A DNA stretch of 64,000 nucleotides from a bacterium (GCA_016125225.1 WGME01000010.1:90710-154709), one strand, 5' to 3'. Shown: positions 45,879 through 55,454, numbered from the stretch's first letter. Program-made: numbers and translations. Notes: generated by a model from the sequence alone, not told the origin.

Positions 45879-46352
45879 TTAATCTTCCTGCGTGGCCTTC
45901 AGCGAAAACTTGGTAAATTCCGCTTCCTGACAGATACGGATCAACCGTTGAATCAGCCCGGTAGGAACTTCCGAATCGGCCCGGATGATGATGGAGACAT
46001 CCTTAATGACGCCCTTGCCGCCCGTTCGTTCGAACAGGCGTTTTTCCGTTTCCAGACTTTGTTTGATCTTTTCAATCGGAATGTCTTCGCCCGCGTAGAA
46101 CACCACGGGATCGTTCGACAACTTGGCCCCGTTGCTGTCGCGGATGAAGCCGACATTGAGCACCAGCTCTTCCTTCGGCTTGACTTCCGGGGGCTTGGCG
46201 AGGGTGTCTTTGGGCAGCTTGACCCGTTCGTCGGCCTTCGTGTCTTCAAAGTTGCTGACGATCATAAAGAACGTCAGCAGCTGGAACACGATGTCAATCA
46301 TCGGGGTCATGTCGGGCTCAGTGAAACCGCCATCAATCTTGCGTTTGGCCAT
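45879..46352 (-). CDS. ExbD/TolR-type biopolymer transport protein (first ExbD)
   Basis: 157 residues. EPDMTPMIDIVFQLLTFFMI is the signature membrane helix with its essential Asp. The periplasmic part (SIIIRADSEVPTGLIQRLIR) is the typical ExbD fold, and the protein is the most canonical of the three. It is the first ExbD gene after exbB in transcription order (67 bases downstream of the exbB stop). Its divergence from the other two shows that duplication of the later pair is more recent than the split from this copy. Confidence 0.92.
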   Translation of the reverse strand: MAKRKIDGGFTEPDMTPMIDIVFQLLTFFMIVSNFEDTKADERVKLPKDTLAKPPEVKPKEELVLNVGFIRDSNGAKLSNDPVVFYAGEDIPIEKIKQSLETEKRLFERTGGKGVIKDVSIIIRADSEVPTGLIQRLIRICQEAEFTKFSLKATQED

Positions 46353-46419
46353 CGGTGCTCATCTCGAACGTGGCTCGGAACAGCGAACGCTGCCTCCCGG
46401 GAAAATCGCGGGCTGAAAC

Positions 46420-47283
46420 TCAGGCCGAAGGCGGGGCTTCTGCCGGAGCCGCAGCACGGGGAGCAGCCGCAGCGGTCTTTCCCATCCCTTGGAAACGCTT
46501 CATCAGCTCTTCACTGACAAACCCGGCTTCCATGATGAACCTGGCCAGACGGTTCTTGAACAGACTGAAGCAAATGATGGCCGGAATGGCGACGGCGAGA
46601 CCTTCCAGCGTTGTGAACAGAGCGGTGGAGATACCGTCGGCCAATTGATATGGTTTCGGAGCCGTGGCCGAGGTCGCGATCACCTGGAAGCTGGCGACCA
46701 TCCCCTGCACGGTTCCGAGCAGTCCGAGCATGGGGGCGACGGAGCCAATCAAAGCGAGATACCCAATCGATTGTTCCATCGCCAGAGTTTCTTCTTCGCC
46801 GACTTCCTGCATGCCTTGAATGGCGTCATCGTAGCCGCGAGTCAGTCGTGCCATGCCAGCGGCGAGGACCTTGCCAATGAACGAATCGTTGGCTTTGGCG
46901 GACTCATAAGCGCCCTGGTAGTTCTTTTCATTCAGGAGTCGCTCGAAATCTTCAACGAAGGCAGCGGGGATATAGTTGTCGCGACGAAGTTGCAGCAGTT
47001 GCATGACGATCAACGCGACCATGACGAAAGAGACCAGCATGATCAGGAAACCGAACAGGCCCGAGGCACGAATCATCCACGTCAGGAACGATTCCTGACG
47101 GCGAGCAGCCAGACCCGCGTCTTCGCCAGCCGCCGCAGCAGGAGCAGCCCCCTCGGCCGGAGCTTCCGCCGCTGCGGGTTCATCCTGAAAGGCCCAGGCG
47201 GGAGTTTCCCATGCCAGGCTGGCGAGTCCTGTGAAACACGCGGCGACAAGCGCCAACCAGACGAAACGATGCGACGCCTGCAT
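46420..47283 (-). CDS. MotA/TolQ/ExbB proton channel protein
   Basis: 287 residues from ATG 47283, which gives a signal peptide (WLALVAACFTGLASLAWETP); the frame extends to 47343. An Ala/Glu/Pro-rich linker precedes the first membrane helix (ASGLFGFLIMLVSFVMVALI). The ExbB core follows: ETLAMEQSIGYLALIGSVAP, MLGLLGTVQGMVASFQVIA, and LADGISTALFTTLEGLAVAIPAI (two helices). The protein forms the channel of a TolQR/ExbBD-like motor in the inner membrane. The cleavable signal and extra N-terminal domain are unusual for ExbB but known in planctomycete and proteobacterial variants. No TonB or TolA-like gene is nearby; two TPR proteins are encoded upstream instead. Confidence 0.92.
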   Translation of the reverse strand: MQASHRFVWLALVAACFTGLASLAWETPAWAFQDEPAAAEAPAEGAAPAAAAGEDAGLAARRQESFLTWMIRASGLFGFLIMLVSFVMVALIVMQLLQLRRDNYIPAAFVEDFERLLNEKNYQGAYESAKANDSFIGKVLAAGMARLTRGYDDAIQGMQEVGEEETLAMEQSIGYLALIGSVAPMLGLLGTVQGMVASFQVIATSATAPKPYQLADGISTALFTTLEGLAVAIPAIICFSLFKNRLARFIMEAGFVSEELMKRFQGMGKTAAAAPRAAAPAEAPPSA

Positions 47284-47535
47284 GGACCCAGATCCCTTCT
47301 CTCGTTGTTGGATGCGAAGCGGGTAGAGGACCGGTGGTACCACCGAGCATCCTCAAAACCTTGTCTGCGGTAGCGGTAATTTGTGTGCAGCCGCCCAGGG
47401 ACTGCCCTCACGATCAACGCGAATGTCCACTGATCTTAAACGTCAGCGAGACACCTTTCCAGTTGTCCGGAGTCTGGGCGGGAAAATCTTAAGACATCGG
47501 CCGGTGACAGCGATTTCATCGACCGTATATGACGA

Positions 47536-48582
47536 CTAAGGTGAGACGGTCAATTTCTTTGCCCAAGGGCTATTGGGGTAAGCCGCCGTCAGTTTGTCTG
47601 CCGCATCTAACCCACGTTCAGGAGATTGCACCGTTTTCCAGAGTTGGGCCATATGATACAGAGCCTCGGCATGATAGCCCGATTCGCGAGGAAACAGGAT
47701 ATCGACGTGCAGGAAGGCCAGAACGGCTTCTTTGTTGCGGTTTAACGCTTCGAGTGAGTTGCCCTGCAGCACGTAGGCCTCAGCCTGCAACGCCGTCGCA
47801 TCGCCGGGGGCCTTTGCAGTGACTTCGTCCAGCACGGTCAGGGCTTCCGAATGTTGCCCCTGAGCGGCTAAGGCCCGAGCCTTTCCCAGCATGGCTTCGA
47901 ACTTTCGGGCTTGCTCGGCCGGGGAATTCCCTGACGTGGCGATGGCTTCGTCGAACATTTTGGCCGCAGCATCGCTTTGACCTTCGCCCATCAGAATTCG
48001 GCCCTGAGCGATTTTGGCCGACAGTTTGTAGTCGTTGCTCGGCGCCTGGGCCAACTGCTCGAAAGTCGTGCGAGCCCCGGCGAAATCCTGCTTGGCAAGT
48101 TGCACATTCCCGAGCAGGCTCGTGGCTTCATAGAACCGATAGTGATTTCCGCCGGTTTTCAGAAATTGTTCGAGTTGCTGAATGGCTTTGTCGACTTGAC
48201 TGGGATCACCCAAGGCCTGCCGAGCTGCAATTCGCGCGAGCACAAAATCGAAGTCTTTCTTCAATTGCTCATCTTGCGACTCGGTTTCGGCTTTGCTTTT
48301 CGTGATCCGCTGAATCGCGGAGTCAAAGCGTCCGCCATTTTCGTCGCTCAAGCCCAGCCGGAAGTCGGGTGTCGCGTCGTCCCAGTTGACTGAGGCAATT
48401 TCACTGGAAGGAACGTTTACGGCATCGCCAATCGTGGGTTTGATGGTCAATTCCGACTTTGAACCACCGGTAATTTTTCCAGTGACCTTCGACCCGTCGA
48501 GTTTATTGATCGTGTCGGCGGCCTGGGCCGTTGCGACGCAGCCGAGTGCCAACAGCATGCCAGCTAATACTCTCCGCAGCAT
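47536..48582 (-). CDS. Exported TPR protein (operon with ExbB/ExbD)
   Basis: 348 residues from ATG 48582, giving the signal peptide MLRRVLAGMLLALGCVATAQA; the frame is open to 48648. The first ~60 residues after the signal are a beta-rich segment (TINKLDGSKVTGKITGGSKS). About six TPR-type helical repeats then follow (for example ATSLLGNVQLAKQDFAGART and AEAYVLQGNSLEALNRNKEA). It is periplasmic and predicted to be a protein-binding scaffold. The gene lies 93 bases after the large TPR gene and about 250 bases before exbB, all on the minus strand, so a role as adaptor for the ExbBD motor is inferred. Confidence 0.85.
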   Translation of the reverse strand: MLRRVLAGMLLALGCVATAQAADTINKLDGSKVTGKITGGSKSELTIKPTIGDAVNVPSSEIASVNWDDATPDFRLGLSDENGGRFDSAIQRITKSKAETESQDEQLKKDFDFVLARIAARQALGDPSQVDKAIQQLEQFLKTGGNHYRFYEATSLLGNVQLAKQDFAGARTTFEQLAQAPSNDYKLSAKIAQGRILMGEGQSDAAAKMFDEAIATSGNSPAEQARKFEAMLGKARALAAQGQHSEALTVLDEVTAKAPGDATALQAEAYVLQGNSLEALNRNKEAVLAFLHVDILFPRESGYHAEALYHMAQLWKTVQSPERGLDAADKLTAAYPNSPWAKKLTVSP

Positions 48583-48675
48583 TTTCCATCGTCTCCCGTT
48601 CAGACACCGTTGCGTTGCAGGTTGGAGTTGTTTATCGAAAACCGTCATCGGGCATTACTCAGTGACCCACCGAAA

Positions 48676-51600
48676 TTATTGCGGTGGAGTAGGCGGCTTG
48701 GGTCGTGGTTTGGCCACCGGCTTTTCGCCAGCTTTCGCTGCTGGTTTCTCGCCAGACTTAGCCGTAGCGGTCGTTCCACCGCTGGACGACGCAGGCCGAG
48801 TCTTCGTCGCTGTTCCGGCTGACGCCGGTCGGGGCTTGGCGCGAGGTGCTGGAGGTGGACCACTTGCCGGGACCGGAGCCGCGGCAATCCCGCTGAATGC
48901 CATTTGCGGCTCGCTTCGGCCAACGGATTTCCTTCCGGACGGTTTCTTTTTGCCCTTGCTCAGCAGCAGCCAGGCCACGATACCGGCTCCTACCAGCACC
49001 GTGACACCGAACATAATCCAGGCCGTATTATCGTTGATGGGAGCGGCGGGTGGTGGCGGCGGTTCCGCTTTCACCTGCTTGGTCTCCGAAGGCTCGGGCG
49101 AGGTCGCTACAATGGGGGTCGAAGCAAATTCTTCCGTGGGTTGGAGATCTTCCGGAGGCTTGCCGGAATCACGCAGCACGTCGCGATAGAGCTTGTTGAA
49201 TTCTCCCATTTGATCGTCTGTGAGATCCTTTGTCACAGAGACCGTGGTGACGAGTTCGATCTCGCACTTTTCGAGCTCTTCGGTCCGCTTCTGAATACTG
49301 GTTTGAGCGAGGCCGTATTGCCGTCGGCATTCGGTCCCGTTCACGCGGGCTTCCACGAACATGGGCATGAAGTCTTTGCGACCCTGGTCGATCGAGTTTT
49401 GCAGGCGATTGCCCAGGTTACGCCAGCCCCACAGCTTCAGTGTGGGATTTCCATTGATCGCCACCATCAGTTTGTCGGGATCGCCATTCGTTCCCCAACT
49501 TTGATAGAGAAATGCCCCTTCGGTTTGGGCTCGCAGATCTTTCTCACGCTCGGCGAGGACTTCGCCCAGCAGTTTTTCACCCGTTTCAAATTCCTTCTTA
49601 AGGCGATAACAACGGATGAGCCGTACTTTGACGGCCGAGACCTGATCTGCCGGAACGAAGTCGGGTTGCGAAGCGGCTCGGTTGAGAATTTCCTGAAACG
49701 CGTTGCCAGCCTTTTCGAAGGACGAGGTGGAACGCGATGGATCATTCGAGGCCGCTTCTCCCAAGGCAAAATAGGTTTCACCGATCCAGCTCAAGGAGCC
49801 GAAGGTCTGGCCTTCCTTACGTTGATACAGGTCGTTCAAGAAGGTTTCGAACGAGGTCATCAGACTGTTGAAGCGATCGGTCTCTCCGGCTTCCCGGAAG
49901 CGGTCGAGTTCTTCCCGGAGGAGCTTCCCCAAGCCGACATACAAGTCGGTGACGTCGGCCCCGCCTTCAGCCCCAGCGACTTTCTCCAGGGTCTTCATGG
50001 TGTCGCGGGCTTCGTTCAGTTTGCCGTTGCCGATGTAGGCCCGCAGCAGCAGTTTGTACGTTTCAACGGCGAACTGCCGTCCTTGCACACCCTGGGCAGG
50101 TCGCTTGGTCTCGTCCGCTACGGTAATGGCTTTGATGACCGATTGTGGCTCATCCAGCAGCAACTTGATGGCGTCACCATCTTTGCCCAGACTGATCAGA
50201 ATCTGTGCCAAAGACATTTTGGCCGCGATGAGTTCTGGCGGGGCGGCCCCTTCTTTCGGAGCGGTCGCACTCAGGCGGGCAATACCGTTCCGCAGCAGCG
50301 TTTCGGCTTGTTGCCTCCATTCAGTCAGTTGCTGAGTCGTCGGCTTATCGGCGTCATCGTCGCTGAAACTGCCCGAGGTTAAGTAGGCCGTCCAGAACGC
50401 CTGGCCAGCAGCCAGTTGGGCTTCGGAATACTTGGCGTCACTCTCCGGGACTTTGCCATACCAAGCCGCGGCATCGACGGGACGCTTGATCTGGCTGTAG
50501 ATACGGCCCAGCGTCATACGGGCATCATTGGCCTGATCGCTATCGGGCCAGCGATCAGCCAGCAGATTGCACGCCTTGATGATAAAAGCCAGGTCCGTGT
50601 TCTTGTCTTCCGTCGAACCCTTGGCGTCATTGAAGGCCTGAACGTATGCCGCCATCGAAAGGTACGCGGCTTCCATTCCGGTGGTTTCGTCTTCCTTGTC
50701 GACGGTTTTAGCAACGTATTCAGCGAGAATCGCGGCCTCATAGTTCCGCCGCATCATGAAGTTCACATAGGAATACATGTACCGGGCTTTGGTGACACTC
50801 TTGGCATCATCCTGAGGTGTGGCCAGCCGCAAGGCGAGATCGAAGGTTTTTGCGGTATCAGCCAACAGAAAGTCCAGATCCTGCTGCAGCTTCTTAATCT
50901 CTTCGGGTGGTTGCTTGGCCTTTTTGGCACCGGCGATTTGATCCTTCAGTTGCGTGATCGCGGTGATCTGCTGCTGCCCGAGTCCGAAGGCCGCATCGAA
51001 GGTATCAGGCGTCCGTTCCTTGCCACCGATTTTCACATCGAGGCGTTGCATCAAGGCCAACGAAACGTCCTTGTATTCCCCGGGAAACCGATTCACCTGG
51101 GTCGCCTGATCGCGCGCAGAACGCCAGAATCGTTCGGCGTCGGATTTGGAGAGTTCGCGGTTATCGCCGAGCATTTCATAGGCGCGAGCCACTTGCCAGC
51201 GAATCCCCAAGCCGATGCTGGTGCGAGAATCGGCCTTGTTTTCCTTCAGCCACTCTTCGCCAAGATCGACGACAAGTTGATAGTCGTTTCGCTGATCGGA
51301 ATTCAAAGAAATCAGCTTGAACTGCAGCGTTTGATCTTTGAGCCGCTTGATCGCGCCATCATTACCGGGATGCCCCAGGAGTTCGTTATAGATCCCAAGG
51401 GCTTTCTGCAAATCGCCCATTTCTTCGAAGCATTTGCCCTGCCACAGACGACCATACAGGCCACCGACCTGACTGCGGTAGCGCTGGTGCATCTCTTCAA
51501 ATTTGGCCGCCGCGTCGTTCAGAAGTTTTTTGTACTCGACCGATCCGACATCGTAAGTCTGGGCTTCTTCGTACGTACACAAGGCCAAGTCGAGTTGTGC

Positions 51601-52188
51601 GCGAATCATGTTGACTTCGGCCAGCGCACGGGCCTCATACTTGTCTTGTTCGGTCTCTTTGTTGATGTAGGTGCCGAACGATTTCCAGTTGGCTTCGTGC
51701 TGATCAAAGGCCTTCTGGAAAACGTCACGAGCCTGTTGAATCAACTTCTGAGCGCGTTGCTGATACTCGAGTTTGGCTCCCTGATTGGCCGGAGACTTGG
51801 ACTGCAAAATCTCGACACGAGCCTTTCCGATCAGAATCTGAGCGCGCTCGGTGTTCGCATCGCCGGCTTGGGGATGATTCGGGCTTTCCTTGACGAATTG
51901 TTCGAGGAAGGCGAGTGCCTGATCGAGTTGTTCTACCTGCCGTTCGGGACTGCGGCTGACCCGCGAACTGTCCAGCAATGTGGCCGCTTTTTCGTAGGGA
52001 ATCAGCTGCCGGATTTCCTGAGGCACGTCTTTCCGGAGTGCGAGCTGGTCGAGATAGAACAGCGCCATATCGAAGTACTGACGCTCACGAAGACCCCGAA
52101 CAAAGTCTTGATAGGGTTCTTCAGCCTGGCACCAGGGACCAGTGGTGCACAGAACCAGAAGCATTCCGATGATGAATCGCTGCGACAT
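48676..52188 (-). CDS. Large exported TPR protein with C-terminal membrane anchor
   Basis: 1170 residues. A signal peptide (FIIGMLLVLCTTGPWCQAEE) starts a long helical repeat region of TPR and Sel1-like character. Examples are AKFEEMHQRYRSQVGGLYGR, ARYMYSYVNFMMRRNYEAAI and DQANDARMTLGRIYSQIK. Near the C-terminus a membrane helix (AWIMFGVTVLVGAGIVAWLLL) is followed by a cytoplasmic, Lys/Pro/Ala-rich tail of about 110 residues. The topology is therefore a periplasmic scaffold tethered to the inner membrane. First gene of the six-gene unit ending in the ExbD genes. No enzyme motif. Function unknown; it may be the element moved by, or organising, the ExbB/ExbD complex. Confidence 0.85.
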   Translation of the reverse strand: MSQRFIIGMLLVLCTTGPWCQAEEPYQDFVRGLRERQYFDMALFYLDQLALRKDVPQEIRQLIPYEKAATLLDSSRVSRSPERQVEQLDQALAFLEQFVKESPNHPQAGDANTERAQILIGKARVEILQSKSPANQGAKLEYQQRAQKLIQQARDVFQKAFDQHEANWKSFGTYINKETEQDKYEARALAEVNMIRAQLDLALCTYEEAQTYDVGSVEYKKLLNDAAAKFEEMHQRYRSQVGGLYGRLWQGKCFEEMGDLQKALGIYNELLGHPGNDGAIKRLKDQTLQFKLISLNSDQRNDYQLVVDLGEEWLKENKADSRTSIGLGIRWQVARAYEMLGDNRELSKSDAERFWRSARDQATQVNRFPGEYKDVSLALMQRLDVKIGGKERTPDTFDAAFGLGQQQITAITQLKDQIAGAKKAKQPPEEIKKLQQDLDFLLADTAKTFDLALRLATPQDDAKSVTKARYMYSYVNFMMRRNYEAAILAEYVAKTVDKEDETTGMEAAYLSMAAYVQAFNDAKGSTEDKNTDLAFIIKACNLLADRWPDSDQANDARMTLGRIYSQIKRPVDAAAWYGKVPESDAKYSEAQLAAGQAFWTAYLTSGSFSDDDADKPTTQQLTEWRQQAETLLRNGIARLSATAPKEGAAPPELIAAKMSLAQILISLGKDGDAIKLLLDEPQSVIKAITVADETKRPAQGVQGRQFAVETYKLLLRAYIGNGKLNEARDTMKTLEKVAGAEGGADVTDLYVGLGKLLREELDRFREAGETDRFNSLMTSFETFLNDLYQRKEGQTFGSLSWIGETYFALGEAASNDPSRSTSSFEKAGNAFQEILNRAASQPDFVPADQVSAVKVRLIRCYRLKKEFETGEKLLGEVLAEREKDLRAQTEGAFLYQSWGTNGDPDKLMVAINGNPTLKLWGWRNLGNRLQNSIDQGRKDFMPMFVEARVNGTECRRQYGLAQTSIQKRTEELEKCEIELVTTVSVTKDLTDDQMGEFNKLYRDVLRDSGKPPEDLQPTEEFASTPIVATSPEPSETKQVKAEPPPPPAAPINDNTAWIMFGVTVLVGAGIVAWLLLSKGKKKPSGRKSVGRSEPQMAFSGIAAAPVPASGPPPAPRAKPRPASAGTATKTRPASSSGGTTATAKSGEKPAAKAGEKPVAKPRPKPPTPPQ

Positions 52189-52372
52189 GTTGCTCGTCCG
52201 CTGAATCTGCGCAGAACTGCTGACTGCTGGCCGAACGGAATTTCAGCCGGGATGCCCCTCTGTGCATCCTCATTCAGCAGCATAGGCGCAAGCCGAGCAC
52301 GATCGCAAGGCTCACGACCTGACAAGCCTGATTCTTACGGAACCTGAACAGAGATCGGCCGTCTGGTGCGGA

Positions 52373-52624
52373 CTACGGCAGCAAGTTGACCATCCAGCAA
52401 CCCCAACTGCTCATCAGAAATGGCAGCAGGGTCAGAACTTGACGCCGCCAGTGGGTGTGCGGCGGCTGTTCCCATTCCTCGGCAGCGACCCGCCTCTCCA
52501 CGACATCGCGAAGTTCAGCATTGATCCAGGTGAGTAACTGTTCCGACAGTTGTAGGGAACTGGCAGACGTCATCTTCGGTGGCCCTTCGATACAGATCAC
52601 AAGCCACTTCATCTGGCGACGCAA
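52373..52624 (-). CDS. Small hypothetical protein, start unresolved
   Basis: 83 residues from a TTG at 52622-52624. The same frame stays open upstream to a stop near 52796, and the extra translation (REAYPAESTELHEIACSERI, APVVQSALNRCNEELGLLPR) continues with the same protein-like character. No ATG, GTG or TTG is found in that extension. The true start is therefore missed, is a rare codon, or the gene has lost its 5' end. The C-terminus has a hydrophobic segment (QVLTLLPFLMSSWGCWMVNL). It lies downstream of the ABC ATPase on the same strand. I do not recognise the family. Confidence 0.45.
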   Translation of the reverse strand: MRRQMKWLVICIEGPPKMTSASSLQLSEQLLTWINAELRDVVERRVAAEEWEQPPHTHWRRQVLTLLPFLMSSWGCWMVNLLP

Positions 52625-52831
52625 CCACTCGTCATCGCCCCGGGGAAGTAGCCCAAGTTCCTCATTGCATCGGTTGAGAGCTGACTGGACTACGGGCGCA
52701 ATCCTTTCGGAACAGGCAATTTCGTGAAGCTCCGTAGATTCTGCAGGGTATGCCTCCCGTATGGAGTTCTCCGCTCTGAGGATTCCGCCGAGTTATGGGG
52801 ATTGCAGCGGGAATTCCCGTGCCGATGTGGT

Positions 52832-53506
52832 TCAGGACGGCGGATGCCAGAGACATAGGCCATCGCGAATCCGCACGACATGATCGGTCTCCTGCACGAA
52901 CTCCTGTTCATGGGTCACGACGACCACGGTGGTACCATAATCACGGCACATTGCTCGCAGTTCCTGGAGGATGGCGTGTGAATTTGCGGTATCCAGTTCC
53001 CCGGTCGGCTCATCCGCCAGGACAAGTTTCGGACGCTTCAGCAACGCCCGTGCGATGGCCACCCGTTGTTGCTCGCCGCCTGATAACTGCGTTGGACGAT
53101 GGTCAAGGCGATCTTGCAGCCCCAACCGCACCAGCAACTCGACGGCGGTCTGCGACTGTTCCCGTTTGATCCCCGCCGGATAATACGGCACCAGCACGTT
53201 TTCCACGGCGGTCAAGTTGGCTAACAGGTTGAAGTTCTGAAAGATGAAGCCCACGTCATCACGTCGAAAACGATCCCGCTGGCGGCGATTCATCGCCGTG
53301 AGACTTTGACCAGCAATGCGAATCTGCCCCGAGGTCGGCTCATCCAAACCGCCCAGCAGGTAAAGCAGTGTACTTTTGCCACTGCCTGATGGTCCAAGAA
53401 TGAACGAGAACGCCTCCATCGGTAGGGTGCAGGAAACATCCTGCAATGCCCGCACGTCGACTTTCCCTCGGCTATGCACCTTACTGACGTGCTCGACTTC
53501 AATCAT
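52832..53506 (-). CDS. ABC transporter ATPase, LolD/MacB type
   Basis: 224 residues. Walker [22 protein letters not shown]-loop [20 protein letters not shown], signature [21 protein letters not shown], and Walker B with D-loop [20 protein letters not shown] are all intact, followed by [10 protein letters not shown] with the switch His. The subgroup (LolD, MacB, FtsE-like) drives lipoprotein release or peptide efflux. No permease gene is adjacent; only a short hypothetical follows. The protein therefore must work with a permease encoded elsewhere or is left from a decayed operon. Cytoplasmic face of the inner membrane. Confidence 0.93.
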   Translation of the reverse strand: MIEVEHVSKVHSRGKVDVRALQDVSCTLPMEAFSFILGPSGSGKSTLLYLLGGLDEPTSGQIRIAGQSLTAMNRRQRDRFRRDDVGFIFQNFNLLANLTAVENVLVPYYPAGIKREQSQTAVELLVRLGLQDRLDHRPTQLSGGEQQRVAIARALLKRPKLVLADEPTGELDTANSHAILQELRAMCRDYGTTVVVVTHEQEFVQETDHVVRIRDGLCLWHPPS

Positions 53507-53952
53507 CCGGAATCATCCTTCACGACGAGACGCACCTCACGGTATTCAAAGCATTCTACTCGGCAATGGTCTCAGTGACGAAGGAGTTGGCCGTGATGTT
53601 CTGATCGATGCCGCCCTGCTCAGCACTGTTTGCATGGGATCTCAGCAGGAGTGACTAACGATCACTATTACTCAGCGATGCTGACATCCAGCCCCTAAGA
53701 CACAGAAGCGTGATTTCCCTTAGAAAACGTCTCATTCTTCGTCATTTATCACTCCGGCCGTAAGAAGTTTCACGCATTGGCATAGGGAGTGCTACTGAGA
53801 TCTTTGTGAGTCTCATCGTGCGGGTTATTGATTGATTCTGCGCGATGTGAAGTGCATCTCCTGGCTTAATTTTCGTTTCTTCCCTGACGGCTCGAAGAAC
53901 CTTTTGTTCTCTCGAGTCAGTGTCGTTGTCCCCTTTGCTCGAGGAGGTTCCC
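53507..53952. other. Intergenic region upstream of the DUF1559 gene (446 bases)
   Basis: No gene is seen. It separates the divergent ABC ATPase and DUF1559 genes, so promoters for both must lie here; no consensus pair stands out. The last bases (GAGGAGG, 53941-53947) are the ribosome binding site of the DUF1559 gene and favour its TTG start. Confidence 0.4.
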
Positions 53953-54897
53953 TTGGTCTTGAAGAATCGCTTGCGTTCCCGTGGCTTTACGCTGATCGAA
54001 CTGCTGGTGGTCATCGCCATCATTGCCATTTTGATCGCCTTGCTGCTACCTGCTGTCCAGCAAGCCCGTGAAGCCGCTCGCCGAACCCAGTGTCGCAATC
54101 ATCTGAAGCAGTTGGGTCTGGCGCTGCATAACTATCATGACACCCATACCGTATTTCCTTACGGTCACTCTGTTGAAGCACAGCGCCGTCGACGGGATTG
54201 CTGGTTCATGCGCATCCTGCCCTATGTCGATCAGGCCAACCTTTACAGTACGTATGAAGCTGCCGATGTCGACTACGTCTTTTACAACCCCGCTTCCATT
54301 CAAGGGGTTGTGATCCCGATGTTTGAGTGCCCAAGCGATCCGAACTCTCCGGGGTTTGGTGCGAATGGTACGACCATCGGGTTCCAAGGGAACTATGTGG
54401 TGTGTGCCGGTATCGGTGCCAACCCCACCGCAACACCTCCCGACCGCAACATTGCTAACGTGGCTGACCCAGGTGGTCTCTTCGGTTACAACTCTCGGTT
54501 TGGCCTGAAGAGCTGCACCGACGGCTCCTCGAATGTCTTGCTGGGCAGCGAAGCCATTATCCGAACCAATGGCACAGCCGCGTGGGGTGAAGCTGGTGGG
54601 TACTGGGGTGGTGCTCCCCACGGTTCTTACGGGTTCTCGACGTTTGAACCGCCGAACACTACCGTTGCCGACCGTGTTTACACCTGCAAATCCTCGACGT
54701 TCCCCAACGCTCCGTGCGAGTCAGGAAACACTTTGGGCTTGGCAGGCCGCTGGAATTTCGCCCGCAGCTATCATGAAGGGGGCGTGCATGTGGTCATGGC
54801 AGACGGAGCGGCTCGTTTTGTCAGCGAAAACATTGACCGCGTGACCTGGCAGCGTCTCGGCACCCGTGCCGATGGTCAGGTTCTGGGCGAATTCTAA
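53953..54897 (+). CDS. DUF1559 prepilin-like protein
   Basis: 314 residues from TTG 53953. A perfect ribosome site (GAGGAGG, 53941-53947) lies 5 bases upstream, and the frame's earlier GTG at 53920 has none. The N-terminus RSRGFTLIELLVVIAIIAIL is a prepilin methylation and cleavage motif, with processing expected after the Gly. It is followed by LLLPAVQQAREAARRTQCRN and LKQLGLALHNYHDTHTVFP, the family signature. DGSSNVLLGSEAI and HEGGVHVVMADGAARFVSEN give the DGSSN loop and the C-terminal H-x9-DG motif. Probably exported and anchored like a pseudopilin; function unknown. A small lipoprotein gene follows about 110 bases later, a pairing common in planctomycetes. Confidence 0.93.
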   Translation: MVLKNRLRSRGFTLIELLVVIAIIAILIALLLPAVQQAREAARRTQCRNHLKQLGLALHNYHDTHTVFPYGHSVEAQRRRRDCWFMRILPYVDQANLYSTYEAADVDYVFYNPASIQGVVIPMFECPSDPNSPGFGANGTTIGFQGNYVVCAGIGANPTATPPDRNIANVADPGGLFGYNSRFGLKSCTDGSSNVLLGSEAIIRTNGTAAWGEAGGYWGGAPHGSYGFSTFEPPNTTVADRVYTCKSSTFPNAPCESGNTLGLAGRWNFARSYHEGGVHVVMADGAARFVSENIDRVTWQRLGTRADGQVLGEF

Positions 54898-55013
54898 TCT
54901 CGCCCATGAAACCTGCCTGATCAAATTTTTTGATGACCGAAGCTGGCAGCGGTCTTGTTCTCAGGACCGCAGCCAGATGTTTGTACTCATTCTTTTTCTC
55001 AGGAGATGTCTTG

Positions 55014-55454
55014 GTGTTTTCGACGCTGAAGGTGCGAAAGTCCGCACTCTGTTTCGGGATTCTCTGCAGCACCGTCACCGCTGGCGTGCTGGGCTGCGGT
55101 TCGGCTCCGACGGGGCCTAAAATGGTGCCTGTGAGCGGTACCGTTTCGTTTGACGGGGCACCCGTTCCCGAAGGCCGCATTCAATTCCGCAAGACCGATG
55201 GCGATGGCCGGGCCTTTGCGACGGATATCAAAGAGGGAAGCTATAGCCTGGATGCCGAACCCGGCCGGATGGAAATCGTGATCACCGCATCGCGACTGAT
55301 CCCGGGCAAATTCGACAACTCGAATGGGACGCCGGAACCGGTTGGCGAGATGTACATTCCTCCGCAATACAACGATGCTACCTCGCTGGTCGCAGAGGTG
55401 AAAGACGGTGGCGACAACGTTTTCCCGTTCGATCTGACGTCAGCGAAAAAGTAA
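55014..55454 (+). CDS. Small lipoprotein with carboxypeptidase-regulatory-like fold
   Basis: 146 residues from GTG 55014; TTG 55011 is equally possible. AGGAG at 55001-55005 sets the start, while the long frame from 54930 has no such site. ALCFGILCSTVTAGVLGCGS is a lipoprotein signal with lipobox Cys. The mature part is a single beta-sandwich (VPVSGTVSFDGAPVPEGRIQ, GSYSLDAEPGRMEIVITASR) of the transthyretin/carboxypeptidase-regulatory-like type, ending near VFPFDLTSAKK. Anchored to the outer or inner membrane. It follows a DUF1559 gene and is expected to be co-transcribed; a terminator follows at 55501-55540. Function unknown. Confidence 0.85.
   Translation: MFSTLKVRKSALCFGILCSTVTAGVLGCGSAPTGPKMVPVSGTVSFDGAPVPEGRIQFRKTDGDGRAFATDIKEGSYSLDAEPGRMEIVITASRLIPGKFDNSNGTPEPVGEMYIPPQYNDATSLVAEVKDGGDNVFPFDLTSAKK

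Noticed and set aside
45273..46517. 414-codon plus-strand frame opposite the ExbD genes
   Set aside because: It is an antisense shadow; the minus strand encodes three separate canonical ExbD proteins.
50416..52347. 643-codon plus-strand frame opposite the large TPR gene
   Set aside because: It is the antisense shadow of a repeat-rich gene with clear TPR, signal and membrane features.
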